Assembly: GCA_045805265.1 (NCBI GenBank) | Contig: JBJMLO010000013.1 | Location: forward strand, 1 to 64,000 | DNA from: JBJMLO01 sp045805265 | GTDB lineage: Bacteria; Actinomycetota; UBA4738; JACQTL01 | DNA length: 64,000 nt | Direction: 5' to 3' | Part shown: positions 46,617-55,056 of the stretch, piece after piece | How the letters are laid out: the number at the start of each line of letters is the position of its first letter | Numbering within the stretch: the first letter of the stretch is position 1 | The notes under the pieces: generated by a model | The model's input: the letters and a program-made list of their open reading frames with translations, nothing else | Told to the model about the DNA's origin: nothing | The model's database searches: none | Program-made: the position numbers and the translations under genes

Positions 46617-47887
46617 CGGAGGGCCCCCAGCTTCGCATCGATCAGTCGGGCGAGCTCGGACGCGTCGAACCCCTCGAGAGCGTTGGCCAGCCCGTCCGGC
46701 CCGAACTGATCCAGCGCCGCCCGGGCGGCGGCGAACGCCCGCAGCGCGGCCTGGTATTCCAGTTCCGCCTCCAGGGCGAGCCCGAGCTGGAGGTGGGCGA
46801 TCGGATCCTCGGGGTCGAGGTAGGCGGCCTGCCGGAACGCGGCGATGGCGCCGGGCCGGTCGCTCGTGGTCAGGGCCCGCTGGCCGCGCGCCATGGCCTC
46901 CCCGCTCGACGGCATGGTGGCCGGCGGCGCGGTAACGGCCGGCGGGCGCCGGGTGCCCGGTCGCGGAACGGGAGGTGGCGCAACGGGGGCCGGGGACCGC
47001 CGCCGGTGCACCAACCGTCTCGGGGCCCCGGACACCGGGGAGCGCGAGGCCGGCCGGTAGACGAAGGACCCCGCCAAGCGTTCCGGCTGGAACCGGTCCG
47101 AGATGTTCCACAGCGTCTCCGAGAACCCCAGGAACAGGCGGGCGTTCCCCGGCAGCCACTCGAACAGGCGGTCCATCACGGCGGCCGCCCGTTCCGGCCC
47201 GAAATAGATGATCACGTTCCGGCAGAAGACGACCGAGCACCCCCCGGGCTCGAAGGGCGGCGGATCGGCCACCAGGTTCTGACGGGTGACCGTCACGCCC
47301 TCCCGGAGCTCGGGGCGGACCTGCCAGGCCGGGCCCTCCCGGGTCAGGAAGCGCTCGCGCCGGGCGGGGGAGAGGCCCCGGAGCTCCCGCTCCGAGTACC
47401 GGCCCTCGCCAGTCCGGCCGAGCGCCGCGGTGGAGACGTCCGTCGCGATTACTCGCCAGCCCTGGCGGCCGGACTCGGCGAGCGACATCGCCAGGCTGTA
47501 GGGCTCCTGGCCGTTCGCACATCCGGCGCTCCAGGCCGTGATCGGGTCGGGGAGCTCGGGAATCACGAGGTCGGCCAGTGCCTCGAACTGGGCGGGGTCC
47601 CGGAAGAACGACGACTCCTGGACCGTGATGCGGTCGAGCAGCGCCTGCAGCGCCGCGGGGTCGGTCCCGAGTGAGGACACGAAGGCGGCGGGCTTCGCTC
47701 CACGGCCGCGCGCCGCGTCCTGGACCGATCTGGCCAGCCGGCCTCGCACCGCCGGGTCCAGCCGGAGCCCGGCCGAACGCTCGAGGACGGCCGCGGCCTC
47801 GGAGAGGACGGCCTCGTCGACCCGGTCGGGTTCTCCGGCCTCGCGACGATGACCGCCGGGGGTCCGGTTGGTCGCCGACGCGCTCAC
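46613..47887 (-). CDS. CheR-type MCP methyltransferase with C-terminal TPR (WspC-like)
   Basis: 424 aa, GTG start. The CheR domain has ESSFFRDPAQFEAL, the SAM motif SAGCANGQEPYSLAM and VVFCRNVIIYFGPE. A proline/arginine-rich linker is followed by TPR-like helices (AIAAFRQAAYLDPEDPIAHLQLGLALE). It methylates glutamates on the MCP. A TPR tail on CheR is characteristic of WspC and related non-motility systems. Confidence 0.92.
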   Translation of the reverse strand: MSASATNRTPGGHRREAGEPDRVDEAVLSEAAAVLERSAGLRLDPAVRGRLARSVQDAARGRGAKPAAFVSSLGTDPAALQALLDRITVQESSFFRDPAQFEALADLVIPELPDPITAWSAGCANGQEPYSLAMSLAESGRQGWRVIATDVSTAALGRTGEGRYSERELRGLSPARRERFLTREGPAWQVRPELREGVTVTRQNLVADPPPFEPGGCSVVFCRNVIIYFGPERAAAVMDRLFEWLPGNARLFLGFSETLWNISDRFQPERLAGSFVYRPASRSPVSGAPRRLVHRRRSPAPVAPPPVPRPGTRRPPAVTAPPATMPSSGEAMARGQRALTTSDRPGAIAAFRQAAYLDPEDPIAHLQLGLALEAELEYQAALRAFAAARAALDQFGPDGLANALEGFDASELARLIDAKLGALR

Positions 47888-48516
47888 GGTCGGGCCCTCT
47901 TCACCGCTCGAACGACCGCGTCCGGGATCGCGCTGAGCGGGAGGATCTCGGTCGCTGCGTCGAGGCGGGCCGCCGCTCCGGGCATGCCGTACACGGCCGA
48001 GGTGGTTCGGTCCTGGACGATCGTGTGTCCCCCAGCCAGGCGGACGGCCAGGAGCCCCCGGGCCCCGTCCTCGCCCATCCCGGTCAACAGGACGCCCACG
48101 GCGGCGGGGCCGGCCCACTGGGAGACCGACTCGAAGAGGACGTCCGCGGACGGACGGTGCAGGCGTTCCGGGTCGGGATCGAGCGCGATCCTTCGGCCCT
48201 GGATCAGCTTGCTGTGCACGCCGGACGGCCCCACGTAGACGACTCCCGGCCGGAGCCGTTCCCGGTCCCGGGCGAGCTCCACCGGCAACGCCGATGCCCG
48301 GGCCATCCACTGCGTGAATCCGTCCATGAACCGCTCGTCGATGTGCTGGATCAGGAGCACGGGGGCCTGGAGCCCCCCGATGCCGGCCAGCACCTCCGCC
48401 AGCGCCGCGGGTCCGCCCGCCGACGCCGCGATCGCGACCACGGGCGTCTGACGGGCCATCCGGCTTTCGGGGTGAGCGGCAGGATCCCGGACGACGACCC
48501 CATTCGAGGACGTCAC
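47884..48516 (-). CDS. CheB methylesterase domain without receiver (WspF-like)
   Basis: 210 aa, GTG start overlapping the CheA stop (GTGA). The catalytic triad is Ser in IAASAGGPAAL, His in LLIQHIDERF and Asp in LTGMGEDGA. The usual N-terminal receiver domain is absent: only about 18 residues precede the esterase domain. It would demethylate the MCP, but without the normal phosphorylation switch. Confidence 0.9.
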   Translation of the reverse strand: MTSSNGVVVRDPAAHPESRMARQTPVVAIAASAGGPAALAEVLAGIGGLQAPVLLIQHIDERFMDGFTQWMARASALPVELARDRERLRPGVVYVGPSGVHSKLIQGRRIALDPDPERLHRPSADVLFESVSQWAGPAAVGVLLTGMGEDGARGLLAVRLAGGHTIVQDRTTSAVYGMPGAAARLDAATEILPLSAIPDAVVRAVKRARP

Positions 48517-50585
48517 ACGGGGCTCCGGCCGAGGAGCCGCTCGACGGCCTCCAGCAGCGCCGCGGAGTCGAAGGAGCTCTTGACGATGTACGCGTCCGCG
48601 CCGGCCTCGAGCCCCCGCCGGCGATGCTCGTCGCTGCCCTGCGTCGTGACGATCACCACGGGGACGTTCGTGATGGCGGGATTGGCTCGGATGGCCTCGG
48701 TCAGCGCGAACCCGTCCATGTTCGGCATCTCGATGTCGGTGAGGACCAGGTCGGCGGGGCGCTCCGACAGGGCCACCAGGGCCTGCGCGCCGTCCATCGC
48801 GGTGCGGACGTCGTACCCCGCCCGCTCGAGGATCGATCGTTCGAGCTCCCGCACGGTGAGCGCGTCGTCGACGACCAGGATCTCGGTCGAGCGCCGTGCC
48901 GGCTCGGCCCCGTCGCCTCCGGGTGTGGACTCCTCGTCGACGGCGGCGGCACCCATGACCCGGAACTCGGCGCCCGTGGAGCGGTCCGCGAGCCCCGACG
49001 CGTCGAGCACGAGCATGACGGAGCCGTCCGGCTCGACGCTCGCGCCGGAGAACGCGGACACTCTCGGGATGACGCCGCCGAGGCTGCGCAGGACGACGTC
49101 CCGCTGCCCGACGAGGCCGTCGACGCTGAACGCCTGTCGGCGGGTCAGCCCGGACAGGATCAGGGCAGGTCCGTCGTGGCCGTTCCCGTTCATCCCCAGG
49201 GTCCCGGCGAGGCTCGCGAGCTGCACGGCCCGGCCGTCCACCCGGACGAACCGTCGCCCGTCGGTCTGATCCTGGTGCGAGTCGGGCGGGATGACCGTGG
49301 CCACGGCGTGCATGGGGACGGCCATCCGCTGTCCTCCCGCGTTGACTACCAGACACCGGACGACCGCGAGCGTGATGGGGACCGCGATCCGGAACTCCGC
49401 CCCCTCGCCCGGGACCGACCGGACCTCCACGGTGCCCCGGACGGCCTCGACGCCGGCCCGGACGACGTCGAGCCCCACGCCGCGTCCCGAGACGTCCGTC
49501 AGGGTCGAGGCGGTGGAGAAGCCCGACGCGAAGACCAGCTCGAGTCGCTGCTGCTCGGTCAGGCTGGCGGCGTCGACCCCCCGCCGTGCGGCCGCCGCGT
49601 CGATCGCGCGGGGGTCGATCCCCCGGCCGTCGTCGCTCACCGCGATCACCACGTCGGCCCCGAGCTGCATCGCGTGGAACCGGAGCGAGCCCTCGGGAGG
49701 CTTTCCGGCGGCCACGCGGTCGTCGGGCGCCTCGATGCCGTGGTCGATCGCATTGCGGACCAGGTGCAGGATGGGATCGGCCAGCTGCTCCAGGATCGCC
49801 CGGTCGAGCTCGGTGTCCGCGCCGCGGACGTCCCACTGGACGCGCTTCCCGAGCTGCCGGGCCAGGTCGCGAACCGTCCGGCGGAGCGGGTCGGTCATCG
49901 TCGACACGGGAACCATCTGGGCTCGCATGGCCCGCTGCTGGAGCTCGGTCAGAGCGCCCCCCAGATCCCGGAGCTCGGTGACGGCCGCCGGGTCGGTGCC
50001 CAAGTCGTCGTTGATGGTGCGCCCCAGGCGCAACTGGGCCGCGCTGGCCTCGCCAATCAGGCGAACCATCTCGTCCAGCCGGCGTGTCGACAGCCGGACC
50101 ACGTCGCTCCGGAGCTGCGCGGGCAGGGCCGGGGTGGGGGCCGCGGCGGGAGGCTTGGTGGGTGGCGCGGTGGGTGGCCCCGCCGGGTCGGGCTCGGGTT
50201 CCGGTTCGGGTTCGGGTTCGGGTTCGTCGGGAGGGACCTCGGACTCCGGCGATCCGTTCACCGCCGCCGGCACCATGGCCCGCAGCCGGTCCACGGTCAG
50301 CAGGAGTTCGTCGACGAGCTCCGGCGTGGGCGCCGTCGAACCGTCGCGGACCCCCTGGAGCACGTCCTCCATTGCGTGGGCCACCTGGCTCACGTCGTCC
50401 AACCCCACCATTGCGGCGGCCCCCTTCAACGTGTGGGCCGACCGGAACAGCGCCGAAACCAGCTCCGCGTTCCCGCTGTCGCCCTCGAGCGACAGGAGCT
50501 TCTCGGCGAGCAACGCCAGGTGCTCCTCCGCCTCCCGGGCGAACAGCTCCAGGAACTCGGGATCGACGAAGGAGTCGGGCGTCAC
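48513..50585 (-). CDS. Hybrid CheA histidine kinase with C-terminal receiver (WspE-like)
   Basis: 690 aa. HPt domain with His51 (SAHTLKGAAAM); an (EP)n linker at about 120-132; dimerisation and ATPase with HLVRNAIDHG, DDGRGID and GRGVGLDVV; a CheW-like domain; and a receiver at about 570-688 with phosphoacceptor in LVLTDIEMPNMDGF. The C-terminal receiver makes it a WspE-type hybrid. GTG start at 50585, coupled to CheW. Confidence 0.95.
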   Translation of the reverse strand: MTPDSFVDPEFLELFAREAEEHLALLAEKLLSLEGDSGNAELVSALFRSAHTLKGAAAMVGLDDVSQVAHAMEDVLQGVRDGSTAPTPELVDELLLTVDRLRAMVPAAVNGSPESEVPPDEPEPEPEPEPEPDPAGPPTAPPTKPPAAAPTPALPAQLRSDVVRLSTRRLDEMVRLIGEASAAQLRLGRTINDDLGTDPAAVTELRDLGGALTELQQRAMRAQMVPVSTMTDPLRRTVRDLARQLGKRVQWDVRGADTELDRAILEQLADPILHLVRNAIDHGIEAPDDRVAAGKPPEGSLRFHAMQLGADVVIAVSDDGRGIDPRAIDAAAARRGVDAASLTEQQRLELVFASGFSTASTLTDVSGRGVGLDVVRAGVEAVRGTVEVRSVPGEGAEFRIAVPITLAVVRCLVVNAGGQRMAVPMHAVATVIPPDSHQDQTDGRRFVRVDGRAVQLASLAGTLGMNGNGHDGPALILSGLTRRQAFSVDGLVGQRDVVLRSLGGVIPRVSAFSGASVEPDGSVMLVLDASGLADRSTGAEFRVMGAAAVDEESTPGGDGAEPARRSTEILVVDDALTVRELERSILERAGYDVRTAMDGAQALVALSERPADLVLTDIEMPNMDGFALTEAIRANPAITNVPVVIVTTQGSDEHRRRGLEAGADAYIVKSSFDSAALLEAVERLLGRSPV

Positions 50586-50589
50586 GCGA

Positions 50590-51003
50590 TCACCCCGGGC
50601 CGAGCCGGACGGGATCCAGGAGCGCGTCGGCGTCCAGGAGCGAGACGAGCGCGTCGCCGATCGAATGGATGCTGGTGACGCCGGGTCGCTCGGAGGTCCC
50701 GACCTCGGGCCCGAGCGCTCCGAAGTGGGGCAGGCCCTCGACGGTCAGGCCGGCTCGGCCCCGGGGCGTCTCCACCACCACGGCGAACGGCATCGCGTTC
50801 CCCGCCGCGGAGCCGAGCCCGAGCAGTCGGGGGAGGTCGAGCAGCGGGACGACCTCGCCCCGCAGGTTGAAGACCCCCAGCACGGCGGGCGGCGCGGTCG
50901 GAACCGGCGTGACGCGGGGGGCGGCGATGACCTGGCTGACCCGCTCGGTGGAGATCGCATATTCCTCGGACCCCAGCCCAAGCACGACCACACGAGTGTC
51001 CAT
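50590..51003 (-). CDS. CheW-like coupling protein
   Basis: 137 aa. The fold signature EEYAISTERVSQVIAAPRVTPVPTAPPAVLGVFNLRGEVVPLLDL is complete. It bridges the MCP and CheA. It lies 8 bp after the MCP gene. Only one CheW gene is present, whereas Pseudomonas Wsp has two. Confidence 0.92.
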   Translation of the reverse strand: MDTRVVVLGLGSEEYAISTERVSQVIAAPRVTPVPTAPPAVLGVFNLRGEVVPLLDLPRLLGLGSAAGNAMPFAVVVETPRGRAGLTVEGLPHFGALGPEVGTSERPGVTSIHSIGDALVSLLDADALLDPVRLGPG

Positions 51004-51011
51004 GGCCGCCT

Positions 51012-52880
51012 TCAGAACTGCGATGCCGCCGCAGCGGCGTCGGACTCCAGTCCCGAGGCCAGCCCGGAGAGCTCGCCGGCCGCCGAGGCGATCTCCTGCG
51101 CGGCCTCCGACAGCTGCCGGTTGGCGGACGCGAGCTGCTCCATCGTCTCCACGACCTGCTCGGTGGCCGATCGCTGCTGCTGGGTCGTCATGCTGATCTG
51201 GGCGGTGGCCTCCGCGACCTGTTCGAGGAGCTCGAGGCCGCGCTGCATCTGCTTGGCACCCTTCTCCATCGCCATCACGGTCGCGTTCGTCTCGTCCCGG
51301 GTGGCCTCGATGATCCTCCCGATGTCCTCGGCCGACGACTTCGAGCTCTCCGCCAGCCGCCGTACCTCGTCGGCCACGACGGCGAAGCCCCGGCCCGCCT
51401 CGCCCGCGCGGGCCGATTCGATGGCCGCGTTGAGGGCGAGCAGGTTGGTCTGGTCCGCGATCTGGTTGATCAGCTCGAGGATGCCCCCGACCTCGTTGAC
51501 CCGTTGGGTCAGCGCGAGCGTCCGCTCGCTGGATGCCTGGATGTCGACCTTGGCCACCTCGAGGCTCTCCCGGGTGTCCTGGGCCTGGGCGGCGATCTGA
51601 TCGACCGTATCGGCGATCGACGCGGACGTGCGAGCGAGCTCCTCCATGGTGGCCGAGGTCTCGGTGACGGCGGCGGACTGCTCGGTCGTCGTCGCGGCGA
51701 GCTCCTCCGAGGAGGCGGACAGGTCGGAGGACCTGGTCGAGACGCCGGCGCTGGCCGACCGGCTGCCGGCGACCAGCCGGCGCATCCGCCGGACTTCCTG
51801 CACCGAGAACAGCGCGGCCAGCCCGATCTGGAGGGCCACGCCTCCCACGAGCAGGAGGATGCCGAGGTGACGGAGGTCGGTGGCCAGCGCGAGGGCCTCC
51901 GAGGAGTTCTCCTCCGCCACGATCACCCAGCCCAGGCCCTGGGGGCCGGGCTGATAGGCCGCGAACACCGATCGACCGCCCTCGGTCAGGGTCCGCACGC
52001 CCGGCCTTGTGCGGCCGGCGAGCCCGCGAACGTCCCCGGGGGCCTGCGCGAGGGCCCCGCGGGAGAGCAACGCGGCGTCGTCCTCGGCTCCGGTCATGTC
52101 CGAGCTGAGGAGCAAGCGGCCCTGCCCGTCCACGACCAGGATCCGTCCGGTGTGCGCGTAGTCGGCGTCGAGGAAGGTGAGCAGCGCGGGGACGTTGATG
52201 TCGGCCAGCACGACCGCGGTGACCGTGCCCGAGGGATCCTGGACCGGTTGGGCCACCACGAAATGGAGGACGCCGTTCTGTTCGTACACCGGGCTCGTCG
52301 TGGACTGACCAGACGAGGTACGGTCGAACCAGGCCTGGCCGCTCACGTCGAGCTGCTGGCCGGAGCCGCTCGAGACGCGCAGCCGCCCGGATGGATCGGC
52401 CACCTCGAGGAGCTCGTAGTCGTCGGCGGCGCTCTTCGTATGGACCAGGATCTGCGTGAGGTTGGCGTCGGTGAGCCGCTCGTTGACGAGCCTAGAGAGA
52501 ACGTCGAGGTCCTCGTGACGCTCGCTCAGCCACTCGTCGATGTCGGTGCCCCGGTCTGCCTGCGCGACCAGCTCTCGCTCGGTTCCCAGCCGGAGGTTGG
52601 TGGATGCGCGGGCCGACAGGACGAACACGAGCACCGCCAGGACCGGAAGCGACACCACGAGGACTCCGGCCAGGAGCCGAGTGCGGTACCGGGCGAACAG
52701 TCCCCGCCCCCGCCGTCGACTGGGGCCGGGTGGGTCCGGCGGTGCGGAGAGCCGAGCATGCCCGTTCCCGGCCGGCCCAGCCTCGTGACGACCACCGACA
52801 TCGAGGTCGGCTTCCCGAGTTTTCAGGGTCATTGCGTTATGGCGCCCGTTTGCACCCATCAGCAGAGGGTTCGGCGCCAT
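51012..52880 (-). CDS. Methyl-accepting chemotaxis protein with Cache-type sensor (WspA-like)
   Basis: About 622 aa. TM1 at about 69-90, a 260-residue periplasmic-side region with a Cache-like pattern (VYEQNGVLHFVVAQPV, ILVVDGQGRLLLSSD), TM2 near 357-380, and a signalling domain with the hairpin tip LINQIADQTNLLALNAAIESARAGEAGRGFAVVADEVRRLAE. Alternative starts at 52858 and 52832 are possible because no strong ribosome site is seen. It senses an external or membrane signal and controls the CheA-type kinase. Confidence 0.94.
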   Translation of the reverse strand: MAPNPLLMGANGRHNAMTLKTREADLDVGGRHEAGPAGNGHARLSAPPDPPGPSRRRGRGLFARYRTRLLAGVLVVSLPVLAVLVFVLSARASTNLRLGTERELVAQADRGTDIDEWLSERHEDLDVLSRLVNERLTDANLTQILVHTKSAADDYELLEVADPSGRLRVSSGSGQQLDVSGQAWFDRTSSGQSTTSPVYEQNGVLHFVVAQPVQDPSGTVTAVVLADINVPALLTFLDADYAHTGRILVVDGQGRLLLSSDMTGAEDDAALLSRGALAQAPGDVRGLAGRTRPGVRTLTEGGRSVFAAYQPGPQGLGWVIVAEENSSEALALATDLRHLGILLLVGGVALQIGLAALFSVQEVRRMRRLVAGSRSASAGVSTRSSDLSASSEELAATTTEQSAAVTETSATMEELARTSASIADTVDQIAAQAQDTRESLEVAKVDIQASSERTLALTQRVNEVGGILELINQIADQTNLLALNAAIESARAGEAGRGFAVVADEVRRLAESSKSSAEDIGRIIEATRDETNATVMAMEKGAKQMQRGLELLEQVAEATAQISMTTQQQRSATEQVVETMEQLASANRQLSEAAQEIASAAGELSGLASGLESDAAAAASQF

Positions 52881-52988
52881 CCACCCTGGCCTTGAGCCAG
52901 CCCGCGGCCGAGATTCCCGTTGGGGAGCGCCCGGAGAGCCGGGCGGTACACTGAGGCCGAGCCGGCAGCCCCGGCTCCGACCCCTCAG

Positions 52989-53059
52989 GGCGGGGTGGCC
53001 GAGTGGTTAGGCACAGGTCTGCAAAACCTGCTACACCGGTTCAATTCCGGTCCCCGCCT
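52989..53059 (+). tRNA. tRNA-Cys (GCA)
   Basis: The acceptor stem GGCGGGG/CCCCGCC, the anticodon stem CAGGT/ACCTG with loop CTGCAAA (anticodon GCA at 53021-53023), and the T arm CCGGTTCAATTCCGG are all present. 71 nt with no encoded CCA. Confidence 0.97.
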
Positions 53060-53117
53060 CGACCGCCGGCCCGCCGCCCCAGCCCCCACCCGGGTCGGCC
53101 GCTACACTGAACCGCAC

Positions 53118-53189
53118 GGGCGGTTAGCTCAGGGGGAGAGCGCTTCCCTGACACGGAAGAGGTCGGAGGTTCAAATCCTCCACCGCCCA
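53118..53189 (+). tRNA. tRNA-Val (GAC)
   Basis: The acceptor stem GGGCGGT/ACCGCCC, D arm TAGCTCAGGGGGAGAGC, anticodon stem CTTCC/GGAAG with loop CTGACAC (anticodon GAC at 53150-53152) and T arm GGAGGTTCAAATCCTCC are present. The 3' end is followed by CTCACC, not CCA. Its 3' half recurs three times downstream (56389, 58206, 61253). Confidence 0.96.
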
Positions 53190-53377
53190 CTCACCAACAG
53201 GCCATGTCCGTATGGTCTTCTCGCCCGGAGCCGCCCGCCAACTTGCGGTCCGGAGCAGCTTCGCCGCGCGATCTGATGATCTTCCGCGCGTAGCGAACTG
53301 GCGCCACCGCGTGTTCATGCCACACGATGATCGCGCGACTGCATCCTGTGCCGGCGGTCAGTGCCGAGGAGGCGCTC

Positions 53378-53860
53378 GTGGCCGAGCAACCGCCCAGCTT
53401 CGAAGACTTCTTCGAGGCGGAGCGCGCCCGACTGTTCGGCGCGCTCACGCTGGTCACCGGGGATCGCTTCGAGGCCGAAGAAATCATGCAGGACGCGTTC
53501 CTGCGCGTGTGGGAGCGATGGAGCCGCGTCTCGGTGATGGATGAGCCCGGCGGGTTCCTGTTCCGCACCGCCATGAACGTGTTCCGCAACCGGTATCGGC
53601 GAGCGGCACTGGCATTGCGGCGCGTGGCCAGCTTAGCGCCGACCGAGGACGTCCTCGCAACCGTTGAGGACCGCGACGTCGTCGTCCGGGCCCTTCGGGA
53701 ACTCACGGCCACCCAGCGCGCGGCGGTCGTGATGACCTCCTACGCGGGGTTCACATCCGAGGAAGCCGGCCGGGCGCTGGGGATGAAGGCGGCCTCAGTC
53801 CGGACCCTGGCCACGCGGGCCCGCGCCGCGATCCGCGGAAAAGTGGGTGACCGGCCGTGA
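53378..53860 (+). CDS. ECF sigma factor (SigE-like class)
   Basis: 160 aa from the GTG at 53378, chosen because GAGGAGG lies 5 nt upstream; an ATG at 53327 is the alternative. Region 2 (FEDFFEAERARLFGALTLVTGDRFEAEEIMQDAFLRVWERW) and region 4 (LTATQRAAVVMTSYAGFTSEEAGRALGMKAASVRTLATRARAAI) are complete. It overlaps the propeller gene by 4 nt, the same pairing as 10940-11422 with 9739-10947. Confidence 0.93.
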   Translation: MAEQPPSFEDFFEAERARLFGALTLVTGDRFEAEEIMQDAFLRVWERWSRVSVMDEPGGFLFRTAMNVFRNRYRRAALALRRVASLAPTEDVLATVEDRDVVVRALRELTATQRAAVVMTSYAGFTSEEAGRALGMKAASVRTLATRARAAIRGKVGDRP

Positions 53861-54984
53861 CCGACGAGCGAGACCTCTTCGACCGCACGATCCGGCGGTG
53901 GTCGCCCCCTCAGCCGTCCTTCGATCGGCTGCTTCTCCGGCGCGACCACAAACGCCGGAACCGACGGATCGGCTCCGCGGTCGTCGCGCTCATCGTGACG
54001 GCGGTCGTCGCCGTGGCGCTCAGCGAGTCATTCAGGTCGGGGCGGCCCGTGCCGGCGATCAGCCCGACCCCGCTCAGTCAGGTTCGCAACGGCCGGGTCG
54101 CGTTCGTGTCCCCCGGCGAGGGCGCCGGATTTGACCGCCTGTACACCGCTGGCCCCAACGGCACCGGCCTCAGACAGATCACGACGGGCAATGTCGAGTA
54201 CCCGGTCTGGTCACCGGATGGGTCGACGATAGCGTTCGACGACGGGTCGGTCATCGCCGTGCGTGACTGGTCGGCTGCCAACGGCCACATCTACTCCGTG
54301 AAGGCCGACGGCACGGGGCTCACGCAGGTCACGAGCGGGGGAGGTGCGGAGTTCACTCCGGTCTGGTCCCCCGACGGCACGCACATGGCCGTCAGCGCCG
54401 AGGGACAGTCCGAACTGCCGGCCGGAATCTCCATCGTGGACATGGACACCGGAAGGCTGAGCCCACTCACGGCAAATCCCTACCCCGGGTACATGGACAA
54501 GGAGCCCGGCTACTCCCCAGACGGGGAACGAATCGTGTTCGTCCGGGATCGACAGCTCGTCGAAGCAGGGGCCCCCAGAAACCTTTCGGCGCTGTTCGTG
54601 GTGAACGTCGACGGGACTGGACTCCGTCGGCTGACGACATGGGAACTGGCCGTTCGCACGCCCTCGTGGTCGCCGGACGGCTCCAGGATCCTGTTCGCAA
54701 GTGGGGACCTGATCCCGCCACGCGGGGGCCGGCGCGCTCAGGTCTTCGTGATCGGCGCCGACGGATCAGGACTCAGGCAGCTTACGAGCAGCGCCACGGC
54801 GGTCGCCTTCTGGCCGTCGTGGTCCCCGGATGGCTCGCGGATCGTTTTCACGCGCTGGACCTTTGCGCCTCGGAGGAAGGGCTTCGAGCTGTACACGATG
54901 CGACCCGATGGGAGCCACATAACTTCGTACACGCCTGCGCCGCTTCAGGAGGCCAACAGCGCCGACTGGGGGACCCATCCTTGA
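53857..54984 (+). CDS. Membrane-tethered PD40 propeller protein paired with an ECF sigma factor
   Basis: 375 aa, GTG start in a GTGA overlap. A 37-residue basic cytoplasmic segment, one helix (IGSAVVALIVTAVVAVAL), then about six PD40 repeats (PVWSPDGSTIAF, PSWSPDGSRILF, IGADGSGLRQLT). No zinc-finger is seen. Topology and coupling suggest a sensor or anti-sigma partner for the upstream sigma factor (inference). Confidence 0.82.
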   Translation: MTDERDLFDRTIRRWSPPQPSFDRLLLRRDHKRRNRRIGSAVVALIVTAVVAVALSESFRSGRPVPAISPTPLSQVRNGRVAFVSPGEGAGFDRLYTAGPNGTGLRQITTGNVEYPVWSPDGSTIAFDDGSVIAVRDWSAANGHIYSVKADGTGLTQVTSGGGAEFTPVWSPDGTHMAVSAEGQSELPAGISIVDMDTGRLSPLTANPYPGYMDKEPGYSPDGERIVFVRDRQLVEAGAPRNLSALFVVNVDGTGLRRLTTWELAVRTPSWSPDGSRILFASGDLIPPRGGRRAQVFVIGADGSGLRQLTSSATAVAFWPSWSPDGSRIVFTRWTFAPRRKGFELYTMRPDGSHITSYTPAPLQEANSADWGTHP

Positions 54985-55056
54985 GCGAGCGCATCGATGC
55001 ACCAAGCGACTGAGACGTGGCGAACGCGCTCTCAGGAGGAACGGGAAGGGGGATTC

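Noticed and set aside
50200..50235. GGTTCG repeats as a minisatellite or regulatory repeat
   Set aside because: They encode the Glu-Pro linker of CheA in frame, a common feature of its flexible linker.
45708..52880. Ordinary flagellar chemotaxis operon
   Set aside because: No CheY, flagellar or motor gene is present, and the outputs are a CheA-linked receiver and a GGDEF protein.
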